34,320 nucleotides of DNA from Gammaproteobacteria bacterium (GCA_030429665.1 JAUIEZ010000045.1:1-34320); one strand, 5' to 3'; counted from the stretch's first letter, positions 13,534 to 22,375 are shown. Notes: generated by a model from the sequence alone, not told the origin. Numbers and translations: made by a program.

Positions 13534-15578
13534 CGACCGGTCTGCTCGATGCGACGACGCGACATGCCGTCGATCGCCCGCACGCCGTGGCGGTGGTCGA
13601 CGACGACGGCGAAACGACCTACGGCGAGCTGCGCGCGTTGGTGGACGATAGAGCGACGCTGCTCGCCGCCGGGCGAGTCAGGGTACTCGCCCTGGCGCTC
13701 GACAACGGCGCGGACTGGATCGCGTGGGACCTGGCCGCCGCTCGCGCCGGGATCGTGTGCGTGCCGCTGCCGCCGTTCTTCTCGGCGACGCAGCGGCGAC
13801 ACGTGCTGGCCGCCACGGGCGCCGACGCCATCGTCGACGATCACGGCATGCGGCGCCTCGAAGAAGCTGCAGTCGAGTTGCCGCCGGGCACCGCGAAGAT
13901 CACGTTCACCTCCGGATCGACCGGCGAACCCAAGGGCGTCTGCCTGCCGCTCGAAGGACTCGAGCGGGTCGCCGCCTCGGTGGTGGAACGACTGGAGGGC
14001 GTCGAGCACGAGCGACACCTTGCGGCGTTGCCCATGGCGGTGCTGCTGGAGAACGTGGCCGGCGTCTATGGCGCGCTGCTGGCCGGCTGCCGCATCGAGG
14101 CGCCGGCCTGCGCCCACGCATGGACCGATCCGCGGGTCCTGCATGCGCGGCTGTCCCGCCATGGCGCGCACACCGTGATCCTGGTGCCGGAGTTGCTGCG
14201 GGGACTGACGGCATGCATCGCCGGCGGCGGTGAACCGCTGACGTCATTGCGGTTCGCCGCCGTGGGCGGCGCGCTAGTCGCCCCGCCCCTGCTGCGCCAC
14301 GCCCGATCGCTGGGACTGCCGGCTTACCAGGGCTACGGGCTTTCCGAGTGCGGCTCGGTGGTGGCACTGAACACGCCCGGAGAGGACCATGACGGCAGCG
14401 TCGGAAAAGTGCTTCGCCATGTCGATCTCGAGATCGTCGACGGCGAAATCGTGGTCAACAACCCCGCGGCGCTCGGCTACCTCGGCGCGCCGCCGATGAA
14501 TCGCCTGTTCACCGGAGATCTTGGCCGGATCGACGCCGACGGCCGCCTGACCGTCGACGGGCGTCGCAAGAACCTGATCATTACCTCCTACGGTCGCAAC
14601 ATCTCGCCCGAGTGGATCGAGTCGTTGCTGCTGGCGCGCGAGTCCATCGCCCAGGCCGTGGTGTGCGGCGACGACTGGCCGCGGCCCGGTGCGCTGATCG
14701 TCGCCGCGCCCGGGGCCGGAAGGATCGATCTTGCCGCCGGCATCGCGGCGGTCAACCGCGCCCTGCCCGGTTATGCCCGTATCGGCGGCTGGCTGGCAGT
14801 GGACGCGTTCACTGTCGAAAACGGCCTCGCGACCGGCACCGGTCGCGTGCGCCGCGAACGGATCATCAACCAATACATCGATCAACTGGAGTCGATCATG
14901 AACTCGCACACATTTTTCGATCGCCTTTGTGCCGAGACCGAGAAGGCACGAACGGCGCTGTACGCCGTGCCGCAAATCGTCGACGGCCTGGACGGCCGCA
15001 TCAGCCGCGACACCTACGTCGCCTACCTCACGCAGGCGTATCACCACGTGCGCCACACCGTACCACTGCTCATGGCCATGGGTGCCCGCCTGGGTCCGGA
15101 AAGACGCGAGCTTCTGAACGCAGTGATCGACTACATCAACGAGGAAAAGGGACACGAGGAGTGGATCCTCGGCGATATCCGCAACGCCGGCGCAGACCCG
15201 GATGAGGCGCGACGCAGCGCGCCTCATCCGGCCACCGAAGCACTGATCGCCTACAACTACGACTACATCCAGCGCCGCAACCCGATCGGGTTCCTGGGCA
15301 TGGTCTACATGCTGGAGAGCACGTCGACCGAGATCGCCGCGCGCGGCGCGGTGGCGATCCGGCAGTCCCTCGATCTACCGAACGACGCGGTGCTCTACCT
15401 GGCCTCGCACGGCATGCTTGACGAGAAGCACATGGCGTTTTTCGCGGACCTGGTCAACCGCATCACCGACCCGGTCGAACAGGAGGCGATCGTCGAGGTG
15501 GCTTGCACCACGTTCCACCTGTTCGCCAACGTAATGCGCGCGATTCCCCACGACGGCAAGGTGCGTGATGTCGCCTGA
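13527..15578 (+). CDS. Fusion of AMP-forming acyl ligase with heme-oxygenase-like iron oxidase
   Basis: The product is 683 residues. Residues 1 to about 450 are an ANL-superfamily adenylating domain: P-loop TFTSGSTGEPKG (127-138), GYGLSECG (269-276), TGD (329-331) and the hinge region GRRKNLIITSYGRNISPEWIE. The usual catalytic lysine of the last motif appears to be replaced by Arg440 (GTGRVRR). No carrier domain follows. Residues 458-683 are an iron-containing redox enzyme of the TenA/heme-oxygenase-like group: YHHVRHT, EEKGHE (Glu540, His543), LEST (Glu597) and DEKH (Asp632, His635) fit a non-heme iron site. No stop separates the two parts, but an internal ATG with a GGAG site exists at 14898. 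It overlaps the upstream gene by seven bases and the SDR gene by eleven. The substrate is unknown; a fatty acid is likely. Confidence 0.85.
   Translation: MLTTGLLDATTRHAVDRPHAVAVVDDDGETTYGELRALVDDRATLLAAGRVRVLALALDNGADWIAWDLAAARAGIVCVPLPPFFSATQRRHVLAATGADAIVDDHGMRRLEEAAVELPPGTAKITFTSGSTGEPKGVCLPLEGLERVAASVVERLEGVEHERHLAALPMAVLLENVAGVYGALLAGCRIEAPACAHAWTDPRVLHARLSRHGAHTVILVPELLRGLTACIAGGGEPLTSLRFAAVGGALVAPPLLRHARSLGLPAYQGYGLSECGSVVALNTPGEDHDGSVGKVLRHVDLEIVDGEIVVNNPAALGYLGAPPMNRLFTGDLGRIDADGRLTVDGRRKNLIITSYGRNISPEWIESLLLARESIAQAVVCGDDWPRPGALIVAAPGAGRIDLAAGIAAVNRALPGYARIGGWLAVDAFTVENGLATGTGRVRRERIINQYIDQLESIMNSHTFFDRLCAETEKARTALYAVPQIVDGLDGRISRDTYVAYLTQAYHHVRHTVPLLMAMGARLGPERRELLNAVIDYINEEKGHEEWILGDIRNAGADPDEARRSAPHPATEALIAYNYDYIQRRNPIGFLGMVYMLESTSTEIAARGAVAIRQSLDLPNDAVLYLASHGMLDEKHMAFFADLVNRITDPVEQEAIVEVACTTFHLFANVMRAIPHDGKVRDVA
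14888..14900 (+). promoter_or_regulatory. Internal ribosome-binding site and ATG inside the fusion gene
   Basis: GGAG at 14888-14891 is six bases before an in-frame ATG at 14898. Initiation here would make a separate 226-residue oxidase (14898-15578) beginning MNSHTFF. This looks like the relic, or still active, start of a gene that became fused to the ligase. Confidence 0.5.
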
Positions 15579-16356
15579 GGACCGTACGATCCTGGTGACC
15601 GGCGGCGGCGGCGGCATCGGCACGGCGCTCGTCGCCGCACTGACTGCCGCGGGCGGACGCGTCACCGTGGCGGACCGTACGCCCGATCGATGCCCCGCCG
15701 GCGCACGTCATGTCGTTGCCGATCTCGCCGAGCCGACGTCGGTCGCTTCGCTGGCGGCGTCGTTGCGCGCGGCGCCGCCGGATATCCTCGTCAACCTCGC
15801 GGGCATCAATGCGTTCGGCGCCTTCGACGAGATGCCCGTCGAACGCCTCGAGGCATTGATGCACGTCAACCTGCTGGCGCCGATGCGGCTCACCCGGGCG
15901 GTGCTGCCCGGCATGATCGCCCGCGGCACCGGTCAGGTGGTCAACGTCGGATCGGTCATCGGTTCCATCGCCCTGCCCTATTTCGGCGCCTACGCCGCCT
16001 CCAAGGCCGGACTGGCGCGCTTCAGCGAAGCGCTCCGGCGTGAGCTGGCGCCCCGCGGCATCGCCGTCACCCACGTCGCGCCGAGAACCGTACGCACCGC
16101 CATGAACGACGGTCCCATCGCCAGATTCAACCGGTTGTGCGGCGCGCGCGAGGATACGCCGGATCGGGTTGCCGGAATAATCGTCGACGCCATCGTGAAC
16201 GACCGCGCCAACGTGACCATCGGCGCCCCGGAATTCCTGTTCACCCGGCTAAATGCCCTGTTTCCGGGCCTGGTGGACCGCGCCATGGCGAGAAGCCGGC
16301 GTCGCGCCGAGGAAGTTCTTTCCACCACCACGCCTTGGACAGGCACCGAATCATGA
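15568..16356 (+). CDS. Short-chain dehydrogenase/reductase
   Basis: Classical SDR of 262 residues from the ATG at 15568, with AAGG a few bases upstream inside the previous gene. Cofactor motif TGGGGGIG is at 11-18, and Asp36 at the end of the second strand favours NAD(H). NLAG (76-79) and the catalytic set Ser129, Tyr142 and Lys146 (YAASK) are intact, so it should be active. The C-terminal part (FLFTRLNALFPGLVDRAM) is hydrophobic, consistent with a lipidic substrate or membrane association. It overlaps the fusion gene by 11 bases and the next gene by 4, so it very likely works on an intermediate of the same pathway. The substrate is not known. Confidence 0.92.
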   Translation: MSPEDRTILVTGGGGGIGTALVAALTAAGGRVTVADRTPDRCPAGARHVVADLAEPTSVASLAASLRAAPPDILVNLAGINAFGAFDEMPVERLEALMHVNLLAPMRLTRAVLPGMIARGTGQVVNVGSVIGSIALPYFGAYAASKAGLARFSEALRRELAPRGIAVTHVAPRTVRTAMNDGPIARFNRLCGAREDTPDRVAGIIVDAIVNDRANVTIGAPEFLFTRLNALFPGLVDRAMARSRRRAEEVLSTTTPWTGTES

Positions 16357-17012
16357 AACGACATGTCACCACGCTGCTCGCAGCGGCGTTCGTCATCGCG
16401 GCGGCACCATCCGCCGCCGCGGCCGACGCTATCGACGAGGACCTGGCGCCGATTCGCGCGCGCTGGGCGGAGATCACGTACCACGTGCCCGGAGACGACA
16501 ACAAGGAGCGTGAATACGAACGCCTGGAAGCGGAATCGGCCTCGTTGGAGCGCGCGTACCCCGGCCGCGCCGAACCAAAGATCTGGCACGGCATCATCCT
16601 GTCCACGCACGCGGGCGTGCACGGCGGATTCGGGGCGTTGAAACTGGTCAAGCGGGCGCGGTCCCTGTTCGAGGCGGCGCTAGAGATCGACGAGACCGCC
16701 CTCGACGGTTCGGCGCATACCTCGTTGGGTTCGCTGTACTACCAGGTGCCCGGCTGGCCGCTGGCGTTCGGAGACGACGACAAGGCCGAGTCCCACCTCG
16801 AGCGCGCCCTGGCGATCAATCCGGACGGCATCGATCCCAATTACTTCTACGCCGACTTCCTCTACGAACAGGGCCGCTACGACGAGGCCCGCCGCGCCCT
16901 CGCCCGGGCGCTGGAGGCGCCGCCGCGTCCCGGACGCGAACTGGCCGACGCCGGGCGGCGACAGGAGGCGCGCGCGCTTCTCGACAAGGTACGGCGCGAA
17001 AGCGGAAGCTGA
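16353..17012 (+). CDS. Secreted TPR-like protein
   Basis: The 219-residue product has an N-terminal signal peptide (MKRHVTTLLAAAFVIAAAPSA, cleavage near residue 24), which predicts a periplasmic location. The mature part contains helical repeats of TPR type: ALEIDETALDGSAHTSLGSLYY, then KAESHLERALAINPDGIDPNYFYADFLYEQGRYDEARRALARALE. This suggests a scaffold or binding protein. No enzymatic motif is visible. The start overlaps the SDR stop as ATGA, so it is translationally coupled to the biosynthetic genes. It may sense or carry the product, or connect to the sensor kinase two genes downstream; both ideas are inference. Confidence 0.8.
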   Translation: MKRHVTTLLAAAFVIAAAPSAAAADAIDEDLAPIRARWAEITYHVPGDDNKEREYERLEAESASLERAYPGRAEPKIWHGIILSTHAGVHGGFGALKLVKRARSLFEAALEIDETALDGSAHTSLGSLYYQVPGWPLAFGDDDKAESHLERALAINPDGIDPNYFYADFLYEQGRYDEARRALARALEAPPRPGRELADAGRRQEARALLDKVRRESGS

Positions 17013-17068
17013 CGGCGGGGAGTTAGAATAGGGTTGCGCGCCCCTTGAGACACCCGACACCGGTTCAC

Positions 17069-17746
17069 ATGCGAATACTCCTGGTCGAAGACGATCCCAA
17101 TCTCGGTTGGGCGACGGCCGACGGCCTGCGCGCCTCCTTTGCCGTCGATTGGGTGAAGAGCGCCGAGCAGGCCGAAGCCGCGCTCGCCTCGACGACCTAC
17201 GATCTCGTCGTGCTCGACATCGTGCTGCCCGGAAAATCGGGACTCGACCTGTTGCGCGACCTTCGCTCCGCGCGGGACACCGTGCCGGTCATCCTGCTCA
17301 CCGCGCGCGACGCGGTAAGCCACCGGATAGAGGGCCTCAATACCGGCGCGGACGACTATCTGGTCAAACCTTTCGACCTGGACGAGTTGACCGCCCGTTG
17401 CACCGCGCTGATGCGGCGCGCCGGCGGTCGCGCCGACAACGTGATCGAATGCGGCGACGTCATCTTCGACGTCGTCAGCCGTGACGTGATAAGGGGCGGC
17501 CATACCGTTCCGCTTTCCGGTCGTGAGCGCGACATACTGCACGTGCTCATGACCAATGCCGGGCGCGCGGTAAGCAAGTCCAGGATCGAAGGCCACATCT
17601 ACGATTGGTCGAGCGAGCTCATCGAGAGCAATACCATCGAGGTGCACATATCCTCGCTGCGCCGCAAGCTCGGCCGAGATTTCATCGAGACCATCCGCGG
17701 CGTCGGTTACATGGTTCCCCGGTGTCGCGAACAGGCTACTCGCTGA
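17069..17746 (+). CDS. OmpR-family response regulator (QseB/TctD-like)
   Basis: DNA-binding response regulator of 225 residues. The receiver domain has the acidic pocket EDD (7-9), phosphoacceptor Asp50 (VVLDIVLPGKSG), the conserved Thr in LLTARD and Lys in LVKPFD. A winged-helix domain follows, with LSGRERDILHVLM and EVHISSLRRKLG. The ATG at 17069 is preferred over an upstream TTG. It begins 56 bases after the TPR gene; a -10-like TAGAAT at 17024-17029 in that gap could allow separate transcription. It overlaps the kinase gene by 25 bases. It probably controls the upstream biosynthetic genes. Confidence 0.95.
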   Translation: MRILLVEDDPNLGWATADGLRASFAVDWVKSAEQAEAALASTTYDLVVLDIVLPGKSGLDLLRDLRSARDTVPVILLTARDAVSHRIEGLNTGADDYLVKPFDLDELTARCTALMRRAGGRADNVIECGDVIFDVVSRDVIRGGHTVPLSGRERDILHVLMTNAGRAVSKSRIEGHIYDWSSELIESNTIEVHISSLRRKLGRDFIETIRGVGYMVPRCREQATR

Positions 17747-19074
17747 GATGGCGCATCGTCGCCCTGGTCTCGGTCCTGGTTCTCCTGCTGGGGCTGGTGA
17801 TCGGTGCGCTCGCGCTGGTGGGATCATGGCACGAGATCGAGGAAGTCTACGATGCGCAGTTGATCCATGCCGCCAAGGTGCTGCGTCAACTGACTGCGCA
17901 CGAACTCGCCGAACACGAGAACGGCGCCGTCGATCTCATCCCCGATACACCCGATCTCGGCTACAAGTACGAGCAGAACATCGCCTTTCGGATCTGGCGC
18001 GACGGCGAGCCGGTGACGCGCTCGACCAATGCCATCGCGTTCGGCGACCTGCATGCGCCGCCCGGACTCTCCGACCAGTCCATCAACGGTGACAAGTGGC
18101 GGTTCTTCGTCTACGTCGACACGAATTCGGCGATCACCGTCGAGACCGCCGAAAAATACGCGATCCGCTACGAGCTCGTCGGCTACCTGCTGCTGGGGTT
18201 GCTGATTCCCGCCAGCGCATTCGTTCCCGCGGTTCTGCTCGCGGTGTGGTTCGGAACCAGCCGTGGGCTGCGTCCGCTGGCGAACCTGTCCGGGAACGTG
18301 GACCGGCGCGACATCAATGATCTGAGCAGCATCGAGGCCGAGCACGTACCACGCGAGATCGACAGCCTCGTGCGGGCGTTGAACCGGTTGTTCAAGCGCC
18401 TGGACGAGGCGCTCGTACGCGAGCGCGACTTCACGGACAACGCCGCCCACGAGTTGCGAACACCCCTGGCGGCGATCAAGACGCAGGCGCAGGCGTTGCG
18501 TGCGCGCATCGGCGACGCGCCGCAATGCCGGGAGAGCCTCGCCAACCTCGCGGCCTCGATCGACCGGGCAACCAACCTGGTCGACAAGCTACTGGCCTTC
18601 TCCCGCCTGCAGAAGGAGGCGCTGCGTCGAGAGCCGGTGTCGCTGGCGCCGCTTCTTGCCATCATCGTGGAGGAGGCCCGATCGAACGCGGCGGCCAGGG
18701 GACAGTCGCTGATCCTCGACGCGGAAACCGACGTCGTCGTGGAAGGCGACATCGACGCGCTGGCCATGATGGTGCGCAACCTGGTGGACAATGCCATCAA
18801 GTACACGCCCGACGCCGGCACCATCCGCGTGACGCTGCGCTCCGACGGGACTGGACGCTCGATCGAAGTGCGCGACAACGGCCCGGGCATCAGCGACGAG
18901 AACAAGGAACGGGTGCTCGAACGGTTCTATCGCGTGGCGGGCGCCGACAATCCGGGCAGCGGGCTCGGGCTTGCCATCGCCCGGTGGATAGCCGAATGCC
19001 ACCGGGCGACGCTGTCGCTGTCGGACGCGAAGCCGAGCGGCCTGGCCTGCACGATCAGGTTCCAAGGGACGTGA
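17722..19074 (+). CDS. Membrane sensor histidine kinase (QseC/TctE-like)
   Basis: The 450-residue product starts at GTG 17722 inside the regulator gene. TM1 is about residues 11-34, a periplasmic sensor of about 115 residues resembling the 2CSK_N type comes next, and TM2 is about 152-176. A HAMP-like linker precedes the DHp motif [16 protein letters not shown] with phosphorylated His243. The ATPase domain has the N box [18 protein letters not shown] and GSGLGLAI. Partner of the preceding regulator. The ligand is unknown; family members sense small molecules such as organic acids or metals. It ends 31 bases from convergent purE. Confidence 0.94.
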   Translation: MSRTGYSLRWRIVALVSVLVLLLGLVIGALALVGSWHEIEEVYDAQLIHAAKVLRQLTAHELAEHENGAVDLIPDTPDLGYKYEQNIAFRIWRDGEPVTRSTNAIAFGDLHAPPGLSDQSINGDKWRFFVYVDTNSAITVETAEKYAIRYELVGYLLLGLLIPASAFVPAVLLAVWFGTSRGLRPLANLSGNVDRRDINDLSSIEAEHVPREIDSLVRALNRLFKRLDEALVRERDFTDNAAHELRTPLAAIKTQAQALRARIGDAPQCRESLANLAASIDRATNLVDKLLAFSRLQKEALRREPVSLAPLLAIIVEEARSNAAARGQSLILDAETDVVVEGDIDALAMMVRNLVDNAIKYTPDAGTIRVTLRSDGTGRSIEVRDNGPGISDENKERVLERFYRVAGADNPGSGLGLAIARWIAECHRATLSLSDAKPSGLACTIRFQGT

Positions 19075-19105
19075 TCGCCACGCCGCGGCGCGTACGGCCG
19101 CGACG

Positions 19106-19600
19106 TCATCCCTCCCGCTCGAGCCGTCCCGCCTTTTCGAGAACCATCGATTCCAGTTCCGCCTTGTACGCCTTCACGCGGTCGCGAAGCGCGTCGTCAC
19201 CGGTACCGAGGATCTGCGCCGCCAGAAGGCCCGCGTTGGCCGCGTTGTCTATGGCGACCGTCGCCACCGGAACGCCCGCCGGCATTTGCACGATGGACAG
19301 CAGCGCGTCCTGTCCATTGAAAGCGGTGACGTTGACCGGCACGCCGATGACCGGCAGCGGCGTGATTGCCGCCACCATGCCCGGCAGGTGCGCCGCGCCG
19401 CCGGCGCCGGCGATGATGACGCGCACACCCCGCGACTCGGCGTTGCTGGCGTAGTCGAAGAGCCTCGCGGGCGTTCGATGCGCCGAAACGATGGTGATCT
19501 CGTACTCGACGCCGAGCTTTTCGAGCATCTCGGCGGCCTTGCGCATGATGGCGAGATCGGAGTCCGAGCCCATGATGATGGAAACCGGCGCCGTGGGCAT
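19106..19600 (-). CDS. purE: N5-carboxyaminoimidazole ribonucleotide mutase PurE (class I)
   Basis: Converts N5-CAIR to CAIR in purine synthesis. The product is 164 residues, the standard class I length. Diagnostic motifs are [16 protein letters not shown] with the catalytic His, [14 protein letters not shown] and VIGVPV. It lies 20 bases downstream of purK on the same strand, so the two consecutive steps are co-expressed, with purK unusually first. Confidence 0.97.
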   Translation of the reverse strand: MPTAPVSIIMGSDSDLAIMRKAAEMLEKLGVEYEITIVSAHRTPARLFDYASNAESRGVRVIIAGAGGAAHLPGMVAAITPLPVIGVPVNVTAFNGQDALLSIVQMPAGVPVATVAIDNAANAGLLAAQILGTGDDALRDRVKAYKAELESMVLEKAGRLEREG

Positions 19601-19620
19601 GATGGAAAACTCCCGTTTCG

Positions 19621-20814
19621 TCAGTTGCTGGTTGCCGCGGCCGAATCGCGACCGCGAATCTTGAGGACTTCGCGTACCCGGCGCGCCTTGTCGACGGCGC
19701 CTTCCCGGGTGTCGTCAAGCACGGTGACGTGACCCATCTTGCGATGGGGTCGGCAGTCGGCCTTGCCGTAGAGGTGAATGTGCACGTCGTCGATGGCAAG
19801 CGCCTCGGCCTCGCCCTCGAGGATGGGCGGTCCGGCATGGCCGGGCTCGCCGAGCAGGTTGATCATCGCCGCCGGACGCCGTTGCGCGGTATCGCCGAGC
19901 GGCAGCCCCATCACCGCGCGCACGTGCTGCTCGAACTGCGAGGTGTGACAGGCGTCGATGGTGAAGTGACCGCTGTTGTGCGTGCGCGGCGAAACCTCGT
20001 TGACCAGCAATGCGCCGTCGGCCGTCATGAAGAGCTCGACGGCGAACACCCCGACGTCGTCGAACGCCTCGATGGTTCGACGGGCGAGCGCCACCGCCTC
20101 GTCGGCCACGGCCGCCGGGACGTCCGCCGGAGCAATCAGCATCTCCAACTGATTGGTGCTCTCGCCGAGGGTCATGTCGACCACGGGATAACAGCGCACT
20201 TCGCCGTCGATACCGCGCGCGCCGACCACGGCCAGTTCCTTTGCCGCGGGCACGAAGGACTCCAGCAGGCTGGGCCCCCGGAGCAGCGCGTCGAGGTCGC
20301 TCGCGGCACGGATGATGTGCACGCCGCGCCCGTCGTAGCCTCCGCGCTGAAGCTTCTGCACCGACGGCAAGCCGAATTCCCGCACCGCGCGCCGTTCGGG
20401 CCGCTCCATGGGCACGAACTCGCTCGTCGGCAGGCCTCGATCGCGCAGGAACTGCTTCTGGTGCAGCTTGTTCTGGATCGTCGCGAGCGTTTCCGGCCGC
20501 GGGCGGATCACGTGACCGCGTGCCTGGAGCGCGGCCAGCGCGCCGGCGTCGGTCGACTCGATCTCGATGGTGGTAACGTTCGCGTCGTCGACCAGCGCAC
20601 CGAGCGCGTCGGCGTCGAACAACGTGCCTTGAACGTGACGGGCGCCCACCTGCACCGCCGGCGCGTCGGCGAGCGGATCGAGCACAACGCATTCGACACC
20701 GAGTTCGGCGGCCGCCTGCACCAGCATGCGGCCGAGCTGGCCCCCGCCCACGATGCCCAGCACCCCCGGGGCGGTGGCGGCCGAACGATCCGTTACCGGT
20801 CCTGTGGCAGTCAT
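19621..20814 (-). CDS. purK: N5-carboxyaminoimidazole ribonucleotide synthase PurK
   Basis: ATP-grasp enzyme that makes N5-CAIR from AIR, bicarbonate and ATP, feeding PurE. From the ATG at 20814 the product has 397 residues, slightly longer than E. coli PurK (355), with an extra 20-residue start. Motifs: [67 protein letters not shown] and, near the end, [18 protein letters not shown]. An in-frame upstream start at 20910 would add 32 unconserved residues and is less likely. No clear ribosome-binding site precedes the ATG. A -10-like TATACT lies about 30 bases upstream. Confidence 0.96.
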   Translation of the reverse strand: MTATGPVTDRSAATAPGVLGIVGGGQLGRMLVQAAAELGVECVVLDPLADAPAVQVGARHVQGTLFDADALGALVDDANVTTIEIESTDAGALAALQARGHVIRPRPETLATIQNKLHQKQFLRDRGLPTSEFVPMERPERRAVREFGLPSVQKLQRGGYDGRGVHIIRAASDLDALLRGPSLLESFVPAAKELAVVGARGIDGEVRCYPVVDMTLGESTNQLEMLIAPADVPAAVADEAVALARRTIEAFDDVGVFAVELFMTADGALLVNEVSPRTHNSGHFTIDACHTSQFEQHVRAVMGLPLGDTAQRRPAAMINLLGEPGHAGPPILEGEAEALAIDDVHIHLYGKADCRPHRKMGHVTVLDDTREGAVDKARRVREVLKIRGRDSAAATSN

Positions 20815-20844
20815 TGATGGTTGAGCAATTGGGTTGAATGCGCG

Positions 20845-20850
20845 AGTATA
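20845..20850 (-). promoter_or_regulatory. Candidate -10 box for purK-purE
   Basis: Read on the minus strand, TATACT lies 31-36 bases upstream of the purK ATG. No convincing -35 box and no PurR-like operator was seen. Confidence 0.25.
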
Positions 20851-20942
20851 ACGTCCGAAGGGTCGTTCGCATTCATCGCACCGCACCACGGCGACCAGAG
20901 GCGCGGCCACGTTTCATGTATTTTCCCTCGCATCCTTAGCCC

Positions 20943-21251
20943 ATGAGTTCCTGTTCCGAAAGCGAACCGTTCGCACTGCAGGTGCTGGGCGACAGCATGA
21001 CGCCCGAGTTTCCGGACCGGGCGATCATCATCGTGGAACCGTCCGGGGTGGTCGAGGACGGCAACTACGTCGTCGCCCACCACGACGACGGCGTCATCCT
21101 CAGGCAATTGCGCATCGACGATCGGGGCTGGCGGCTGGTGGCATTGAACGACGGCTACGCGGACATCCCCATCTCCGGTATCGAACAGATCCGCGGCCGT
21201 GTCGTCCAGCGCGCCGGCCGTCGCCGCAGCGCGCGAAAGACCTACGTTTGA
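20943..21251 (+). CDS. Stand-alone S24/LexA-like domain protein
   Basis: The 102-residue product aligns with the C-terminal self-cleavage domain of LexA and phage repressors, but has no helix-turn-helix. The serine motif is LGDSMTPEF (Ser18), followed by DRAIIIVEP and DGNYVVAHHDDGVILRQLRI. At the position of the catalytic lysine (VKRL in LexA) the sequence has Arg54, so peptidase activity is doubtful. There is no signal peptide and no transmembrane segment, which argues against a signal peptidase. It is divergent from purK and convergent with pilU. From memory, similar small proteins with RQL at this place occur in other proteobacteria; their function is not known to me. Confidence 0.75.
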   Translation: MSSCSESEPFALQVLGDSMTPEFPDRAIIIVEPSGVVEDGNYVVAHHDDGVILRQLRIDDRGWRLVALNDGYADIPISGIEQIRGRVVQRAGRRRSARKTYV

Positions 21252-21286
21252 CCCCGCCCCGGACAGGTCGCGTCGCGCCCGGTCGA

Positions 21287-22375
21287 CTAGGCGCGGGTCG
21301 CCTCGGCGCCGCCGGCCATGCGCACCCGAAGCGCCAGGTCGTTGCGCGAGTCGGCGTTTTCCAGCGCGTCCTCCAGCGTGATCTTGCCATCGACGTACAG
21401 CTGGTAAAGCGCCTGGTCGAAGGTCTGCATGCCCTGGTCGGTGTTCTTGCCCATGATGTTCTTGATTTCCGGGATATTGCCCTCGGAAATAAGCTGGGCG
21501 ATGTAGGGCGTGTTGAGCATGACTTCCACCGCGACCACGCGCTTTTGCCGGTCCTTGGTGGGAATCAGTCGCTGGGAGACGATGCCGCGCAGGTTCAATG
21601 ACAGGTCCATCAACAGTTGTCGATGCGCCGAGTCGGGGAAAAAATTGATGATGCGGTCGAGCGTCTGGTTGGCGTTGTTCGAGTGCAGCGTCGACAGGCA
21701 CAAGTGGCCGGTCTCGGCGTACTTGATGGCGTTCTCCATGGTCTCACGGTCGCGGATCTCGCCGATCAGGATGACGTCGGGCGCCTCGCGCAGGGCGTTG
21801 ATCAGCGCGTTGTGATAGTTATGGGTGTCGAAGCCGATCTCGCGCTGGTTCACCACGCTGCGCTTGTGGCGATGCAGGAACTCGATGGGATCCTCGATGG
21901 TGAGAATGTGGCCGGTCGCGTTCGTGTTTCGATAGTCGATCATCGCCGCCAGGGAGGTTGATTTTCCCGAACCGGTCGAACCCACCATCAGCACCAGTCC
22001 GCGCTTGATCATGGCGAAGTTCTTGAGCACCTGCGGCAGGCCGAGTTCCTCGATGGTGGGGATCTCGCTCTTCACGTAGCGAATCACCATCGAGACCTCG
22101 CCCCGCTGGCGAAAAATATTCACGCGAAAGCGCCCGACACCGGATACCGACAGGCCGAGATTCATCTCCATGTCGCGCTCGAAGTCGGAGAGCTGCCGGT
22201 CGTTCATCATCTGGTAGGCGATCTGCTTGACCTGGCCCGGGGCGAGCACCGATTCACCGATCGGCATGCACTGCCCCTCGATCTTGATGATGACCTTGCT
22301 GCCGGTTGAAAAATAAAGATCCGAGGCCTGCTTCTTCACCATGAGCTGCAGGTAAGGTGAGATATCCGTCGACAT
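21287..22375 (-). CDS. pilU: Type IV pilus retraction-type ATPase PilU
   Basis: Hexameric PilT/PilU-family ATPase acting at the cytoplasmic base of type IV pili, powering or assisting retraction. The product is 362 residues from the ATG at 22375, chosen because GGAG lies five bases upstream; a GTG two codons earlier does not fit. Motifs: ASDLYFSTGSKVIIKIEG at the N-terminus (PilU-like), Walker A GSTGSGKST (132-140), Asp box LTIEDPIEF, Walker B DVILIGEIRD and His box GHLCLSTLHSNNA. PilT, which usually precedes pilU, is not adjacent. The next gene in the same direction upstream is the NarL-like regulator, 72 bases away. Confidence 0.92.
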   Translation of the reverse strand: MSTDISPYLQLMVKKQASDLYFSTGSKVIIKIEGQCMPIGESVLAPGQVKQIAYQMMNDRQLSDFERDMEMNLGLSVSGVGRFRVNIFRQRGEVSMVIRYVKSEIPTIEELGLPQVLKNFAMIKRGLVLMVGSTGSGKSTSLAAMIDYRNTNATGHILTIEDPIEFLHRHKRSVVNQREIGFDTHNYHNALINALREAPDVILIGEIRDRETMENAIKYAETGHLCLSTLHSNNANQTLDRIINFFPDSAHRQLLMDLSLNLRGIVSQRLIPTKDRQKRVVAVEVMLNTPYIAQLISEGNIPEIKNIMGKNTDQGMQTFDQALYQLYVDGKITLEDALENADSRNDLALRVRMAGGAEATRA

